From Gammaproteobacteria bacterium UBA4475 (GTDB taxonomy: Bacteria > Pseudomonadota > Gammaproteobacteria > Pseudomonadales > Azotimanducaceae), in the NCBI GenBank assembly GCA_002389265.1, contig DGOD01000007.1, forward strand, positions 1-7,074: 7,074 nt of DNA, given 5' to 3'. The notes under the pieces are model-generated. The model saw only the letters and a list, made by a program, of their open reading frames with translations. It was not told where the DNA came from and ran no database searches. This document shows, piece by piece, positions 1 to 6,160 of the stretch (the stretch's first letter is position 1; each line of letters starts with the position of its first letter). Made by a program: the position numbers and the translations under genes.

Positions 1-2769
1 AGGCAGCAATTAGTTCGTGATATCGACATGATCAAAGCGTTGATGAATAGTGGAGAGTTGGAGCAATCCTACAGTGCTAGCCATTATCAGAGTCAGCTCA
101 AAAATTTAATCCTAGACGATCTTGATGCGGGATTGAGGCAGTGCCGGCAACGGGCCATGACTCGGATTATATTTCGAGACCTAACTCGGCGGGCCACTCT
201 CGAGGAAACCACGGCTGATCTATCCCATTTGGCTGATGCCTGCATTGCGGCGTCACTGCGAGTACATTACGCGAAAAATTGCCAAAAGTTCGGTCTGCCC
301 ATCGGTGCTGAGAGCGGTGAGGTTCAACAGATGGCTGTTCTGGCGCTGGGTAAACTTGGTGCCTGTGAGTTGAACGTTTCATCTGATATTGATTTAATTT
401 TTCTCTATGACGAATCAGGCATGGTGAAATCCGCCACAAGTGAGCTCACCAATCAAGAGTTTTTCGTTAGAACCAGCCGCGACATTATTCGATCTTTAGA
501 CGCGAATCTTGCCAATGGCTTCGTCTTTCGAGTTGATATGCGTCTGCGGCCTTATGGTGAAAGCGGAGCGTTGATTCTTAATCGCTCAGCTATGGAAAAA
601 TATTTCTATGAGCAAGGACGTGACTGGGAGCGCTATGCATTCGTAAAGGCTCGGGTTGCGGCGGGAGATTTGAAATTCGGTCAACAATTTTTGAGCTGGC
701 TTAAACCTTTCATTTATCGCAAACATTTAGACTATGGCGCGATAGAATCTCTACGTGAAATGAAACATATGATTAATGCTCAAGTCGCCAGTAAAGATAT
801 GCTGGATGATGTGAAGCTGGGTCCTGGCGGAATTCGTGAGGTTGAATTTATTATTCAGGCTTTGCAGCTGATCTGGGGCGGGCGTGAAAGCCGATTGCAG
901 GAGCGGCAAATACTCAATGCGATGACGCTAATTGCCGCTGGAGATTTTTTGCCTACCGAGGAAGTTCACCAGTTGCGTGAAGCCTACTGTTTTTTGCGTA
1001 ATAGTGAACATGTCATTCAGGCAGAGAAAGATCGTCAGACGCAGAGATTGCCATCGGCCATGCTCTCGCAACAACGTTTGGCGATAGCCATGGGGTATTC
1101 AAATTACCCAGAGTACTATTTGGCGCTGACTAGCTATCGTGACAATGTGACCGCGATTTTCTCCCGGTTTATGTCCTCGAATAATGCCGAGGGAGAGTCG
1201 TCCAAGACAGATCGTTTGTTTTGGGCGAAGATCTGGCGTGAGCCAGAAATGGAAGATGGCTTGGATATTTTGACGGAGTATGGCTTTCTTCGGGCCAACG
1301 AAGTGGTCAAAAATTTGCAAGATCTTAGTCGACGAATGAAAGTTCATGACATGCAGGAAATTGGCATTGAGCGTCTCGATCGACTCATGCCCATTGTGAT
1401 GAGCTTCGCGGCGCGGGAAAAGGATCCGGACCAGACTCTCGCGCGACTATTGCCGATCATTGAACAGATTGCTCGTCGCAGTACATATATTGTCTACTTG
1501 TTAGAAAACATGGATGCGCTCAAGCGGATGACCAATCTGTGCGGGATGAGCTCTTGGGTGGCTGATCATCTGGCGGAGATGCCAATACTATTATATGAAT
1601 TGTCGGATCGTCAGACCCATGAGGCGGTCTTTGACAAAACGCAATTAGCCCGTGAGCTTCGAGAACAGATTGCGACCGCGGAAGTGAACGATCTGGAGTT
1701 GCAAATGGATTTACTCCGTCAATTTAAGACGGGTGCGGTGCTCAAAGTCGCCGTGCTGGAGTTGTCAGACATGCTGCCTTTGATGAAGGCGTCGGATGCC
1801 TTAACGACAATTGCGGAAGTCGTTCTGGATCAGGCTATCGAACTGGCCTGGCAGAGTATGGTCGAGCGCTTTGGCGAACCCTGTGACAGTGACAATGTGC
1901 CCCAGGGCTGCCGGCTCGCGATTATTGCCTATGGCAAGTTAGGGGGGTTTGAATTGGGTTATGGTTCAGATCTTGACCTGGTCATGTTGGTGGATGTGGA
2001 TCAGCAAGGCGTGACGAATGGCGCAAAGTCGATCGATAACGGAGTCTTCTTTCATCGCCTGGCGCAGCGAATTATCCATATTTTGACCCGCTATACGCGC
2101 TTCGGCACAGTTTATGAGATTGACCTGCGTTTGCGCCCGTCGGGCAACAAGGGCCCGCTCGTGAGCACCTTTGGTGCCTATGCGCGATATCTGCAGGAGG
2201 TTGCCTGGACCTGGGAGCACCAAGCGTTAGTGCGCTCACGGTTCGTCGCCGGTCACCCGGCTTTGCGAGTCAAGTTTGATGACCTGCGCGCGGAGATCCT
2301 TCAGCGGCCACGGGACCGCGCACAGTTACTTCATGAAGTCGTGAGTATGCGCGAGAAAATGCGAGTTCATCTGGACAGTGAATCAGCAGAAGCCACTGCG
2401 CGGGGAAGAGGGGGCCTGGAATCTGAATCAGGTGATGCGGTGCTTGTCTCAGGATTTGACTTGAAACACGGCGCTGGCGCGATTGTCGATATTGAATTTA
2501 TGGTACAGTTTTGGGTGTTGGCTCTTTCTCACGAGCATCCGGAGGTCGCTCGCTGGTCTGATAAGGTGCGCTTGTTAGAGGCTCTCGAAGTGATTGGCGT
2601 ATTTAGCGCGGCTGATCAAAAGCTACTACACGAGGCTTACCTAGCGTACCGTTCGGCGGTGCATTATCAATGGTTGGGCGGTGAGATGTCGTCTTTCAAA
2701 CAGCTGAATCAGTACCGAGATGGCGTCGTCGATATCTGGCAACGTTGCATGACGCAACCCACGGTCTAA
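1..2769 (+). CDS. glnE: Bifunctional glutamine synthetase adenylyltransferase / adenylyl-removing enzyme (5' partial)
   Basis: GlnE attaches AMP to, and removes it from, glutamine synthetase in the cytoplasm, adjusting its activity to nitrogen status under the PII protein GlnB. The frame is open from base 1 with no start in view. About 922 residues are visible against 946 for the whole E. coli protein, so I estimate 45-60 N-terminal residues lie outside the window. Two nucleotidyltransferase halves are clear. The N-terminal, adenylyl-removing half has GKLGACELNVSSDIDLIF (349-402), then RVDMRLRPYGESG near 529. The C-terminal, adenylylating half has GKLGGFELGYGSDLDLV (1933-1983), then EIDLRLRPSGNKGPLV near 2116. 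Both carry the G/S-S-D-x-D metal-binding signature, so both active sites look intact. The ATG at position 28 is internal. A low-complexity insert lies at about 2377-2454. Base composition rises from about 47% to 55% G+C along the gene. It ends in TAA. Confidence 0.97.
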   Translation, partial: RQQLVRDIDMIKALMNSGELEQSYSASHYQSQLKNLILDDLDAGLRQCRQRAMTRIIFRDLTRRATLEETTADLSHLADACIAASLRVHYAKNCQKFGLPIGAESGEVQQMAVLALGKLGACELNVSSDIDLIFLYDESGMVKSATSELTNQEFFVRTSRDIIRSLDANLANGFVFRVDMRLRPYGESGALILNRSAMEKYFYEQGRDWERYAFVKARVAAGDLKFGQQFLSWLKPFIYRKHLDYGAIESLREMKHMINAQVASKDMLDDVKLGPGGIREVEFIIQALQLIWGGRESRLQERQILNAMTLIAAGDFLPTEEVHQLREAYCFLRNSEHVIQAEKDRQTQRLPSAMLSQQRLAIAMGYSNYPEYYLALTSYRDNVTAIFSRFMSSNNAEGESSKTDRLFWAKIWREPEMEDGLDILTEYGFLRANEVVKNLQDLSRRMKVHDMQEIGIERLDRLMPIVMSFAAREKDPDQTLARLLPIIEQIARRSTYIVYLLENMDALKRMTNLCGMSSWVADHLAEMPILLYELSDRQTHEAVFDKTQLARELREQIATAEVNDLELQMDLLRQFKTGAVLKVAVLELSDMLPLMKASDALTTIAEVVLDQAIELAWQSMVERFGEPCDSDNVPQGCRLAIIAYGKLGGFELGYGSDLDLVMLVDVDQQGVTNGAKSIDNGVFFHRLAQRIIHILTRYTRFGTVYEIDLRLRPSGNKGPLVSTFGAYARYLQEVAWTWEHQALVRSRFVAGHPALRVKFDDLRAEILQRPRDRAQLLHEVVSMREKMRVHLDSESAEATARGRGGLESESGDAVLVSGFDLKHGAGAIVDIEFMVQFWVLALSHEHPEVARWSDKVRLLEALEVIGVFSAADQKLLHEAYLAYRSAVHYQWLGGEMSSFKQLNQYRDGVVDIWQRCMTQPTV

Positions 2770-2770
2770 G

Positions 2771-2850
2771 CATTGGTCCCATTAGCATAGATCCATTGTC
2801 CCCATTGTCCCCATTGTCCCCATTGCCTGCCCCCATTGCCCCCATTGCCA
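2771..2850. repeat. 9-bp tandem repeat array (CCATTGTCC / CCATTGCCC)
   Basis: Just after the glnE stop, CCATTGTCC occurs three times head to tail (2793-2801, 2802-2810, 2811-2819). A diverged copy, CCATTGCCT, follows at 2820-2828. After a 4-base spacer come CCATTGCCC (2833-2841) and CCATTGCCA (2842-2850). Two more degenerate units (CATTGGTCC at 2771, CATTAGCAT at 2780) stand in front, so CATT recurs eight times, mostly at 9-base steps. The unit is not palindromic and has no spacers like a CRISPR. On the minus strand it would read as Gly-Asp-Asn repeats, but nothing supports translation. It is most simply a slippage-prone minisatellite; a binding-site array is possible but not shown. Confidence 0.85.
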
Positions 2851-2871
2851 TAGTCCCGATAGAAGAGTCTG

Positions 2872-2899
2872 TGTAGAATAGCGGCATCTACAGATTTTT
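2872..2899 (+). terminator. Weak candidate intrinsic terminator after glnE
   Basis: TGTAGA (2872-2877) and TCTACA (2887-2892) are perfect inverted repeats around a 9-base loop, followed by five T residues (2895-2899). Position and T tract fit a Rho-independent terminator for glnE. The stem is only six pairs and AT-rich, so it would be weak. It overlaps a possible -10 box, and the two readings compete. Confidence 0.27.
2874..2879 (+). promoter_or_regulatory. Possible -10 element upstream of waaF
   Basis: TAGAAT matches the sigma-70 -10 consensus at five of six positions and lies about 160 bases before the waaF start. No convincing -35 hexamer sits 16-18 bases upstream: TTGCCA at 2845-2850 is too far away at 23 bases. 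If real, it would drive the relic frame plus waaF and waaC. Confidence 0.2.
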
Positions 2900-2918
2900 C
2901 AGGCAGGACCGAAGCGCA

Positions 2919-3050
2919 ATGGCTGATCTCTTCGCCGCTGACAGAAATTTTACCGGCACCGCCCTAGAGGTGAGGCCGATTCGTGCATTCGGCGGTCGCC
3001 GCAGTGCTGCCGCTATGCCTGCATCGTTGGTGCCTTATGCCAGAGACTAA
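2919..3050 (+). pseudogene. ilvE: Remnant of branched-chain amino acid aminotransferase (C-terminal fragment), 43 codons
   Basis: The frame runs from ATG 2919 to TAA 3048-3050 and is open back to a TAG at 2874. Its product contains DLFAADRNFTGTALEVRPIR followed by AFGGRR. This resembles the C-terminal part of IlvE, which from memory reads like ELY-x-ADE-x-FFTGTAAEVTPIR-x-x-DGR. The shared GTA-x-EV-x-PIR stretch is the conserved loop that contacts the phosphate of pyridoxal phosphate. Resemblance fades after about base 3000. A full IlvE has about 308 residues, so over 85% is missing, including the catalytic lysine, and no aminotransferase activity is possible. In Pseudomonas ilvE sits between glnE and waaF, exactly this position, which strengthens the identification. 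The frame overlaps the waaF start by 14 bases. CAGGA at 2904-2908 is a possible ribosome site, so a short peptide could still be made. The identity is inferred from a short match. Confidence 0.55.
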
Positions 3051-4065
3051 CCAGCGTTTACTCGTCGTCAGCCCGGCTTGGGTTGGCGATATGGTGATGG
3101 CCCAGACCCTGTATAAACTCCTCAAACAACGTCGGCCGTCGATGGCCATCGATGTGCTGGCGCCACCGGCCACCCTGGCGTTGGTCACTCGCATGCCGGA
3201 AGTCGACCAGGCGATTGAATTTAATGTGGGTCACGGTCAGTTGCAGTGGAATTATCGCAAGGCCAGCGCTAAAGGTTTGAAGTCTGCAGGTTACCAACAG
3301 GCCATCGTGTTACCTAACTCCCTGAAATCAGCCTTGGTCCCCTGGTTAGCGGATATTCCGCTGCGGACTGGGTTTCGCGGTGAGTATCGATTCGGGCTGA
3401 TTAATGACATGCGGTTGTTGGACAAAAAGCGGCTGCCGCGCATGATCGATCGGTTTGTTGCGTTGGGGGTGCCGGTGAATGCACCGCAGCCGCAGATCAC
3501 TTACCCACAGTTAAAGGTCGACCTGGCGAATCAGGCACAATTGCTTGAGAAACTGGGACTCCAACAGACAGGTCATATTCTCGGTCTGTGCCCGGGTGCG
3601 GAGTTTGGTGATGCAAAACGCTGGCCCGCAGAGCACTACGCGCGGGTCGCCGAAATGGCGCTCAACCAAGGTATGCAAGTCTGGATCTTTGGTGGTCCCG
3701 GTGATCAGGCTATTGCGCAGCAAATTACCGCTGCCATTGCCGGTAACCCCGCAGGGCAGATAAGGGACCTGACGGGCAAGACGGCTTTGCTTGACGTGAT
3801 TGACCTGTTGCCACTGTGTCATCTCGTGCTATCGAATGATTCTGGTTTGATGCATATCGCGGCAGCGGTGGGTTGCGCGACTGCCGTCGTGTACGGTTCA
3901 ACCTCGCCGGCTTTCACCCCACCACTGACGGACAAGGTTCACATGTTGTCCCACCCACTACCCTGCAGTCCTTGTTTTAAAAGAACCTGTCCACTCGGTC
4001 ATAAAAATTGTCTGAATCAATTGCTGCCTGAGCAGTTATCGACCATCGTCAGTCAGTATGCCTGA
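3037..4065 (+). CDS. waaF: ADP-heptose:LPS heptosyltransferase II
   Basis: WaaF is a glycosyltransferase family 9 enzyme that adds the second L-glycero-D-manno-heptose of the LPS inner core, using ADP-heptose, at the cytoplasmic face of the inner membrane. The 342-residue product is close to the E. coli length of 348. The N-terminal motif is LLVVSPAWVGDMVMAQTL (residues 8-25, acceptor domain). CPGAEFGDAKRWP (185-197) and NDSGLMHIAAA (267-277) mark the ADP-heptose domain. I chose ATG 3037 because it places the VGDM motif where the family has it. An in-frame GTG at 2983 has a good upstream AGAGGTGAGG but would add 18 residues with no family counterpart, and that purine run coincides with the Glu-Val-Arg codons of the ilvE relic. 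The ribosome site at 3037 is weak. Four cysteines cluster near the C-terminus (CSPCFKRTC plus one more, 3964-4011). The 3' end overlaps waaC. Confidence 0.92.
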   Translation: MPETNQRLLVVSPAWVGDMVMAQTLYKLLKQRRPSMAIDVLAPPATLALVTRMPEVDQAIEFNVGHGQLQWNYRKASAKGLKSAGYQQAIVLPNSLKSALVPWLADIPLRTGFRGEYRFGLINDMRLLDKKRLPRMIDRFVALGVPVNAPQPQITYPQLKVDLANQAQLLEKLGLQQTGHILGLCPGAEFGDAKRWPAEHYARVAEMALNQGMQVWIFGGPGDQAIAQQITAAIAGNPAGQIRDLTGKTALLDVIDLLPLCHLVLSNDSGLMHIAAAVGCATAVVYGSTSPAFTPPLTDKVHMLSHPLPCSPCFKRTCPLGHKNCLNQLLPEQLSTIVSQYA

Positions 4066-5104
4066 GCAGATGCCCCTGAAGATCCTGGTGGTCAAGCTGT
4101 CTTCTTTGGGTGATGTCATCCATACCCTGGCGGCAGTAAGTGATGCAGCGGCGGTACTGCCAGGAATCCAAATTGATTGGGTGGTTGAAGAGGCCTTTCA
4201 AGAAATCCCAGCGCTACATCCTGCTGTATCGGGGGTGTTTCCCGTGGCGATTCGGCGCTGGCGGCGCAACTGGTGGCAGAGTCGTGGAGAAATCCGCGCT
4301 GCGCGACAGGCATTCCGCAAGACGGATTATGACTTGGTGATTGATGCCCAGGGTCTGATCAAGAGTGCGATTGTCAGTCGGCTGGCCAAAGGTCGAGTCG
4401 TGGGTCTGGATCGACAATCGAGCCGTGAACCCCTCGCCAGTCTAACCTATGCGCGGGGTTTTTCGGTTGCCAGGCAACAGCATGCGGTCACCCGCCTGCG
4501 ACAGCTGTTCGCCAGTGCCTTGGCCTACCCGCTGCCGGATTCTCCGGCGGACTTTGGCTTGCGGGTAGATCGACTTGCAGCGGCTGGCCAGCCGAAGCCC
4601 AATATCCTGTTCTTTCACGGCACTACTTGGGACACCAAGCACTGGCCGGTGGCACTCTGGCAGCAGCTTGCTGGTCTGGCTAACACGGCGGGCTATGGTG
4701 TATTGCTACCCCACGGTAACGCCATAGAGTTGGCCCGGGCCGAGGCGATTAAGGCGACGTCGACCGATGCGCAGGTATTGCCAAGAATGAGTTTGACGGC
4801 ACTGGCAGCGTGCCTCGCTGGCGTTAACGGTGTGGTGAGCGTTGATACCGGGCCGGGACATCTGGCGGCGGCCTTGGACGTGCCGATGGTTAGTCTATAT
4901 GGGCCGACAAATCCCCTGCTAACAGCGCCTTATGGTCAACACCAATCGGCTATCGCGGCCGATGATTTAGCCTGTATACCTTGCATGCAGAGAGACTGCC
5001 AATACTTGGATACCGATGCTGCCCAGATCTACCCACCTTGTTTCAGGACCACGACCCCGGCCAAAGTGTGGCAGCGATTATTGGTGCAGATGGCGGCAGC
5101 TTAA
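4058..5104 (+). CDS. waaC: ADP-heptose:Kdo2-lipid A heptosyltransferase I
   Basis: WaaC transfers the first heptose from ADP-heptose to Kdo2-lipid A (family 9 glycosyltransferase, cytoplasmic face of the inner membrane); WaaF acts next. The 348-residue product shows KILVVKLSSLGDVIHTL (8-24) with the catalytic-type Asp19, WVVEEAFQEIP and IDAQGLIKSA in the acceptor domain, TWDTKHWP with Lys194, and DTGPGHLAAALDVP (263-276) in the donor domain. E. coli WaaC has matching DAQGLVKSA, DDKHWP and DTGLSHL motifs. The ATG at 4058 lies inside waaF, overlapping its stop by 8 bases and suggesting translational coupling. ATG 4070, four residues later and just past the waaF stop, is an equally good start and nearer the E. 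coli length. A cysteine cluster, CIPCMQRDC plus a later CF (4973-5041), mirrors the one in WaaF. TAA is followed directly by an in-frame TAG. No other core gene follows on this strand before lpxL. Confidence 0.93.
   Translation: MPEQMPLKILVVKLSSLGDVIHTLAAVSDAAAVLPGIQIDWVVEEAFQEIPALHPAVSGVFPVAIRRWRRNWWQSRGEIRAARQAFRKTDYDLVIDAQGLIKSAIVSRLAKGRVVGLDRQSSREPLASLTYARGFSVARQQHAVTRLRQLFASALAYPLPDSPADFGLRVDRLAAAGQPKPNILFFHGTTWDTKHWPVALWQQLAGLANTAGYGVLLPHGNAIELARAEAIKATSTDAQVLPRMSLTALAACLAGVNGVVSVDTGPGHLAAALDVPMVSLYGPTNPLLTAPYGQHQSAIAADDLACIPCMQRDCQYLDTDAAQIYPPCFRTTTPAKVWQRLLVQMAAA
5101..5104. other. TTAA shared by two convergent stop codons
   Basis: Bases 5102-5104 are the TAA stop of waaC on the plus strand; bases 5103-5101 read TAA on the minus strand and end lpxL. 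The genes overlap tail to tail by four bases, leaving no room for a terminator between them. I found no clear hairpin with a T tract close by on either strand, so each transcript probably runs some way into the other gene. Confidence 0.95.
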
Positions 5105-6042
5105 TAGACGGGTGGTTGACCCTCTGGTCGGGTCTTGAACCGCCGATGTACCCACCAGTATTGCTCGGGGTGAATGCGCACTGCGGTCTCGACAATTTGG
5201 TTAACTCGGGTCGCATCCTTGATCGCATGCTGAGACGGAAAGTCCGCCAATGGCGTGGATAAATAGACATCATAATGATCGTCACCGGGCCGCCGGTAAT
5301 GACTAAAGACCACGACGGGTGCGCCGGTCAACTGGGCGAATCGACTGGTGGCTGTAATTGTTGCGGCCTGAACGCCGAAGAAAGGGACGAATTCCGAGTG
5401 CTTGCGGCCGTAATCTTGATCAGCACCGTACCAGACAACACGACCCTGTTTGAGGCTTTGCAGAACCCCGCGGATGTCGTTGCGCTCGATCGCGCGGGGA
5501 AAGTTTTTCATTCGGCCGCGAGTCATGATCGTTTCCAGAAGCGGGTTCTCATTAGCGCGATACATGACGTCCAGGTCGATGTAACTGCCGAGCGCCGCGC
5601 CGCAAAAATCCAGGGTCGACAAATGCATACCCAGCAGTATCACACCCCGCCCCTGGGCCACTGCCGCATGGAGGTGTTCGATGCCGTGGATCGTGGTGCG
5701 TGCCTGTAACGCGCCGGGATTCCAGATCCATACTCTTGCTGTTTCGATCAAGCTGATACCCACGGAGCGCATGGTCTTGCGGACCAATGCTTGCTGTTCT
5801 AGGAGGTTCAGCTCAGGGAAACATAAAGCAATATTCACTTCGACAATATGCCGCCGGCGCCGGGCAAGTCGAAGGCCTAGGGCACCAATGCCTGCGCCGA
5901 TGGCTATCTGCCCGCGATGGGGTAGCGCGGTCACAAGGGCGGCAAGGCCAAAACCAAGCCAAGTTAGCCAGTACCGGGGGTGGAGAAATTCGCGACGCAG
6001 CAGCGGCGGCAGGTGGTTTGAATTGAGGGCTGTTTTGGTCAC
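5101..6042 (-). CDS. lpxL: Lipid A biosynthesis acyltransferase, LpxL/HtrB type
   Basis: This enzyme adds a secondary acyl chain, typically laurate from acyl-ACP, to Kdo2-lipid IVA at the inner membrane. The 313-residue product is near the E. coli LpxL length of 306. It begins with a short polar lead, then LHPRYWLTWLGFGLAALV (20-37), which holds the single N-terminal hydrophobic anchor and closely matches E. coli LpxL. The catalytic H-x4-D is HLSTLD (His140, Asp145). YRANENPL (161-168) and ADQDYG (207-212) follow, and the C-terminus WVHRRFKTRPEG is a family hallmark. YRA replaces the usual YRP. LpxM and LpxP are close relatives, so the chain specificity is not certain. The start is GTG at 6042-6040; an in-frame TGA lies just one codon upstream, and no nearby ATG in this frame fits. 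The ribosome site is poor. The gene converges on waaC and diverges from hldE. Confidence 0.88.
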   Translation of the reverse strand: MTKTALNSNHLPPLLRREFLHPRYWLTWLGFGLAALVTALPHRGQIAIGAGIGALGLRLARRRRHIVEVNIALCFPELNLLEQQALVRKTMRSVGISLIETARVWIWNPGALQARTTIHGIEHLHAAVAQGRGVILLGMHLSTLDFCGAALGSYIDLDVMYRANENPLLETIMTRGRMKNFPRAIERNDIRGVLQSLKQGRVVWYGADQDYGRKHSEFVPFFGVQAATITATSRFAQLTGAPVVVFSHYRRPGDDHYDVYLSTPLADFPSQHAIKDATRVNQIVETAVRIHPEQYWWVHRRFKTRPEGQPPVY

Positions 6043-6126
6043 AGCTCATTCTACTCTGAATCTGATCGCTCGCTCCAGCAAGTTGCCGGTGGCAGGTGTC
6101 GAGGCATCTAGTCACGGTACCGATTG

Positions 6127-6135
6127 TGTTATCAT
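6127..6135 (+). promoter_or_regulatory. hldE: Extended -10 promoter element for hldE
   Basis: TGT-TATCAT fits the extended -10 form (TG, one base, then a hexamer matching TATAAT at five of six positions). It lies 25 bases before the hldE ATG, giving a short leader of roughly 20 bases. No good -35 hexamer is present 17 bases upstream, which an extended -10 can tolerate. Confidence 0.5.
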
Positions 6136-6150
6136 TTAGCCCTGAGCGAG

Positions 6151-6156
6151 TGGAGG
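6151..6156 (+). promoter_or_regulatory. hldE: Shine-Dalgarno site of hldE
   Basis: TGGAGG lies four bases before the ATG at 6161. It is the strongest ribosome site in the window and settles the hldE start, which also agrees with the N-terminus of the family. Confidence 0.8.
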
Positions 6157-6160
6157 TTCG

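Larger units (their letters stand above)
6043..6160. other. Divergent lpxL / hldE promoter region
   Basis: This 118-base gap separates the start codons of lpxL (minus) and hldE (plus) and should hold promoters for both. Toward hldE there is an extended -10 at 6127-6135 and a good ribosome site. Toward lpxL the only -10-like hexamer is TAGAAT on the minus strand (6053-6048), immediately before the GTG. A small TGCC-GGT-GGCA inverted repeat (6084-6094) and a GGTACC palindrome (6116-6121) are visible but too short to interpret. Confidence 0.6.

Noticed and set aside
28..30. ATG 28 as the glnE start
   Set aside because: The frame stays open to base 1, no ribosome site precedes it, and it corresponds to an internal position of GlnE.
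2793..2850. CRISPR array
   Set aside because: The repeats are 9 bases and directly adjacent, without unique spacers or cas genes.
2845..2850. TTGCCA as -35 partner of TAGAAT at 2874
   Set aside because: The 23-base spacing is too long for sigma-70, and the hexamer belongs to the last repeat unit.
2696..2887. Minus-strand 63-residue frame with Gly-Asp-Asn repeats
   Set aside because: Its content is the reverse reading of the 9-bp repeat plus the end of glnE; no ribosome site or family resemblance supports it.
5275..5709. Plus-strand 144-residue frame opposite lpxL
   Set aside because: It is antisense to lpxL, whose catalytic motifs are intact here; no independent coding evidence.
6084..6094. 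Small inverted repeat TGCC-GGT-GGCA as an operator
   Set aside because: Four-base arms are expected by chance, and there is no second copy or known regulator.
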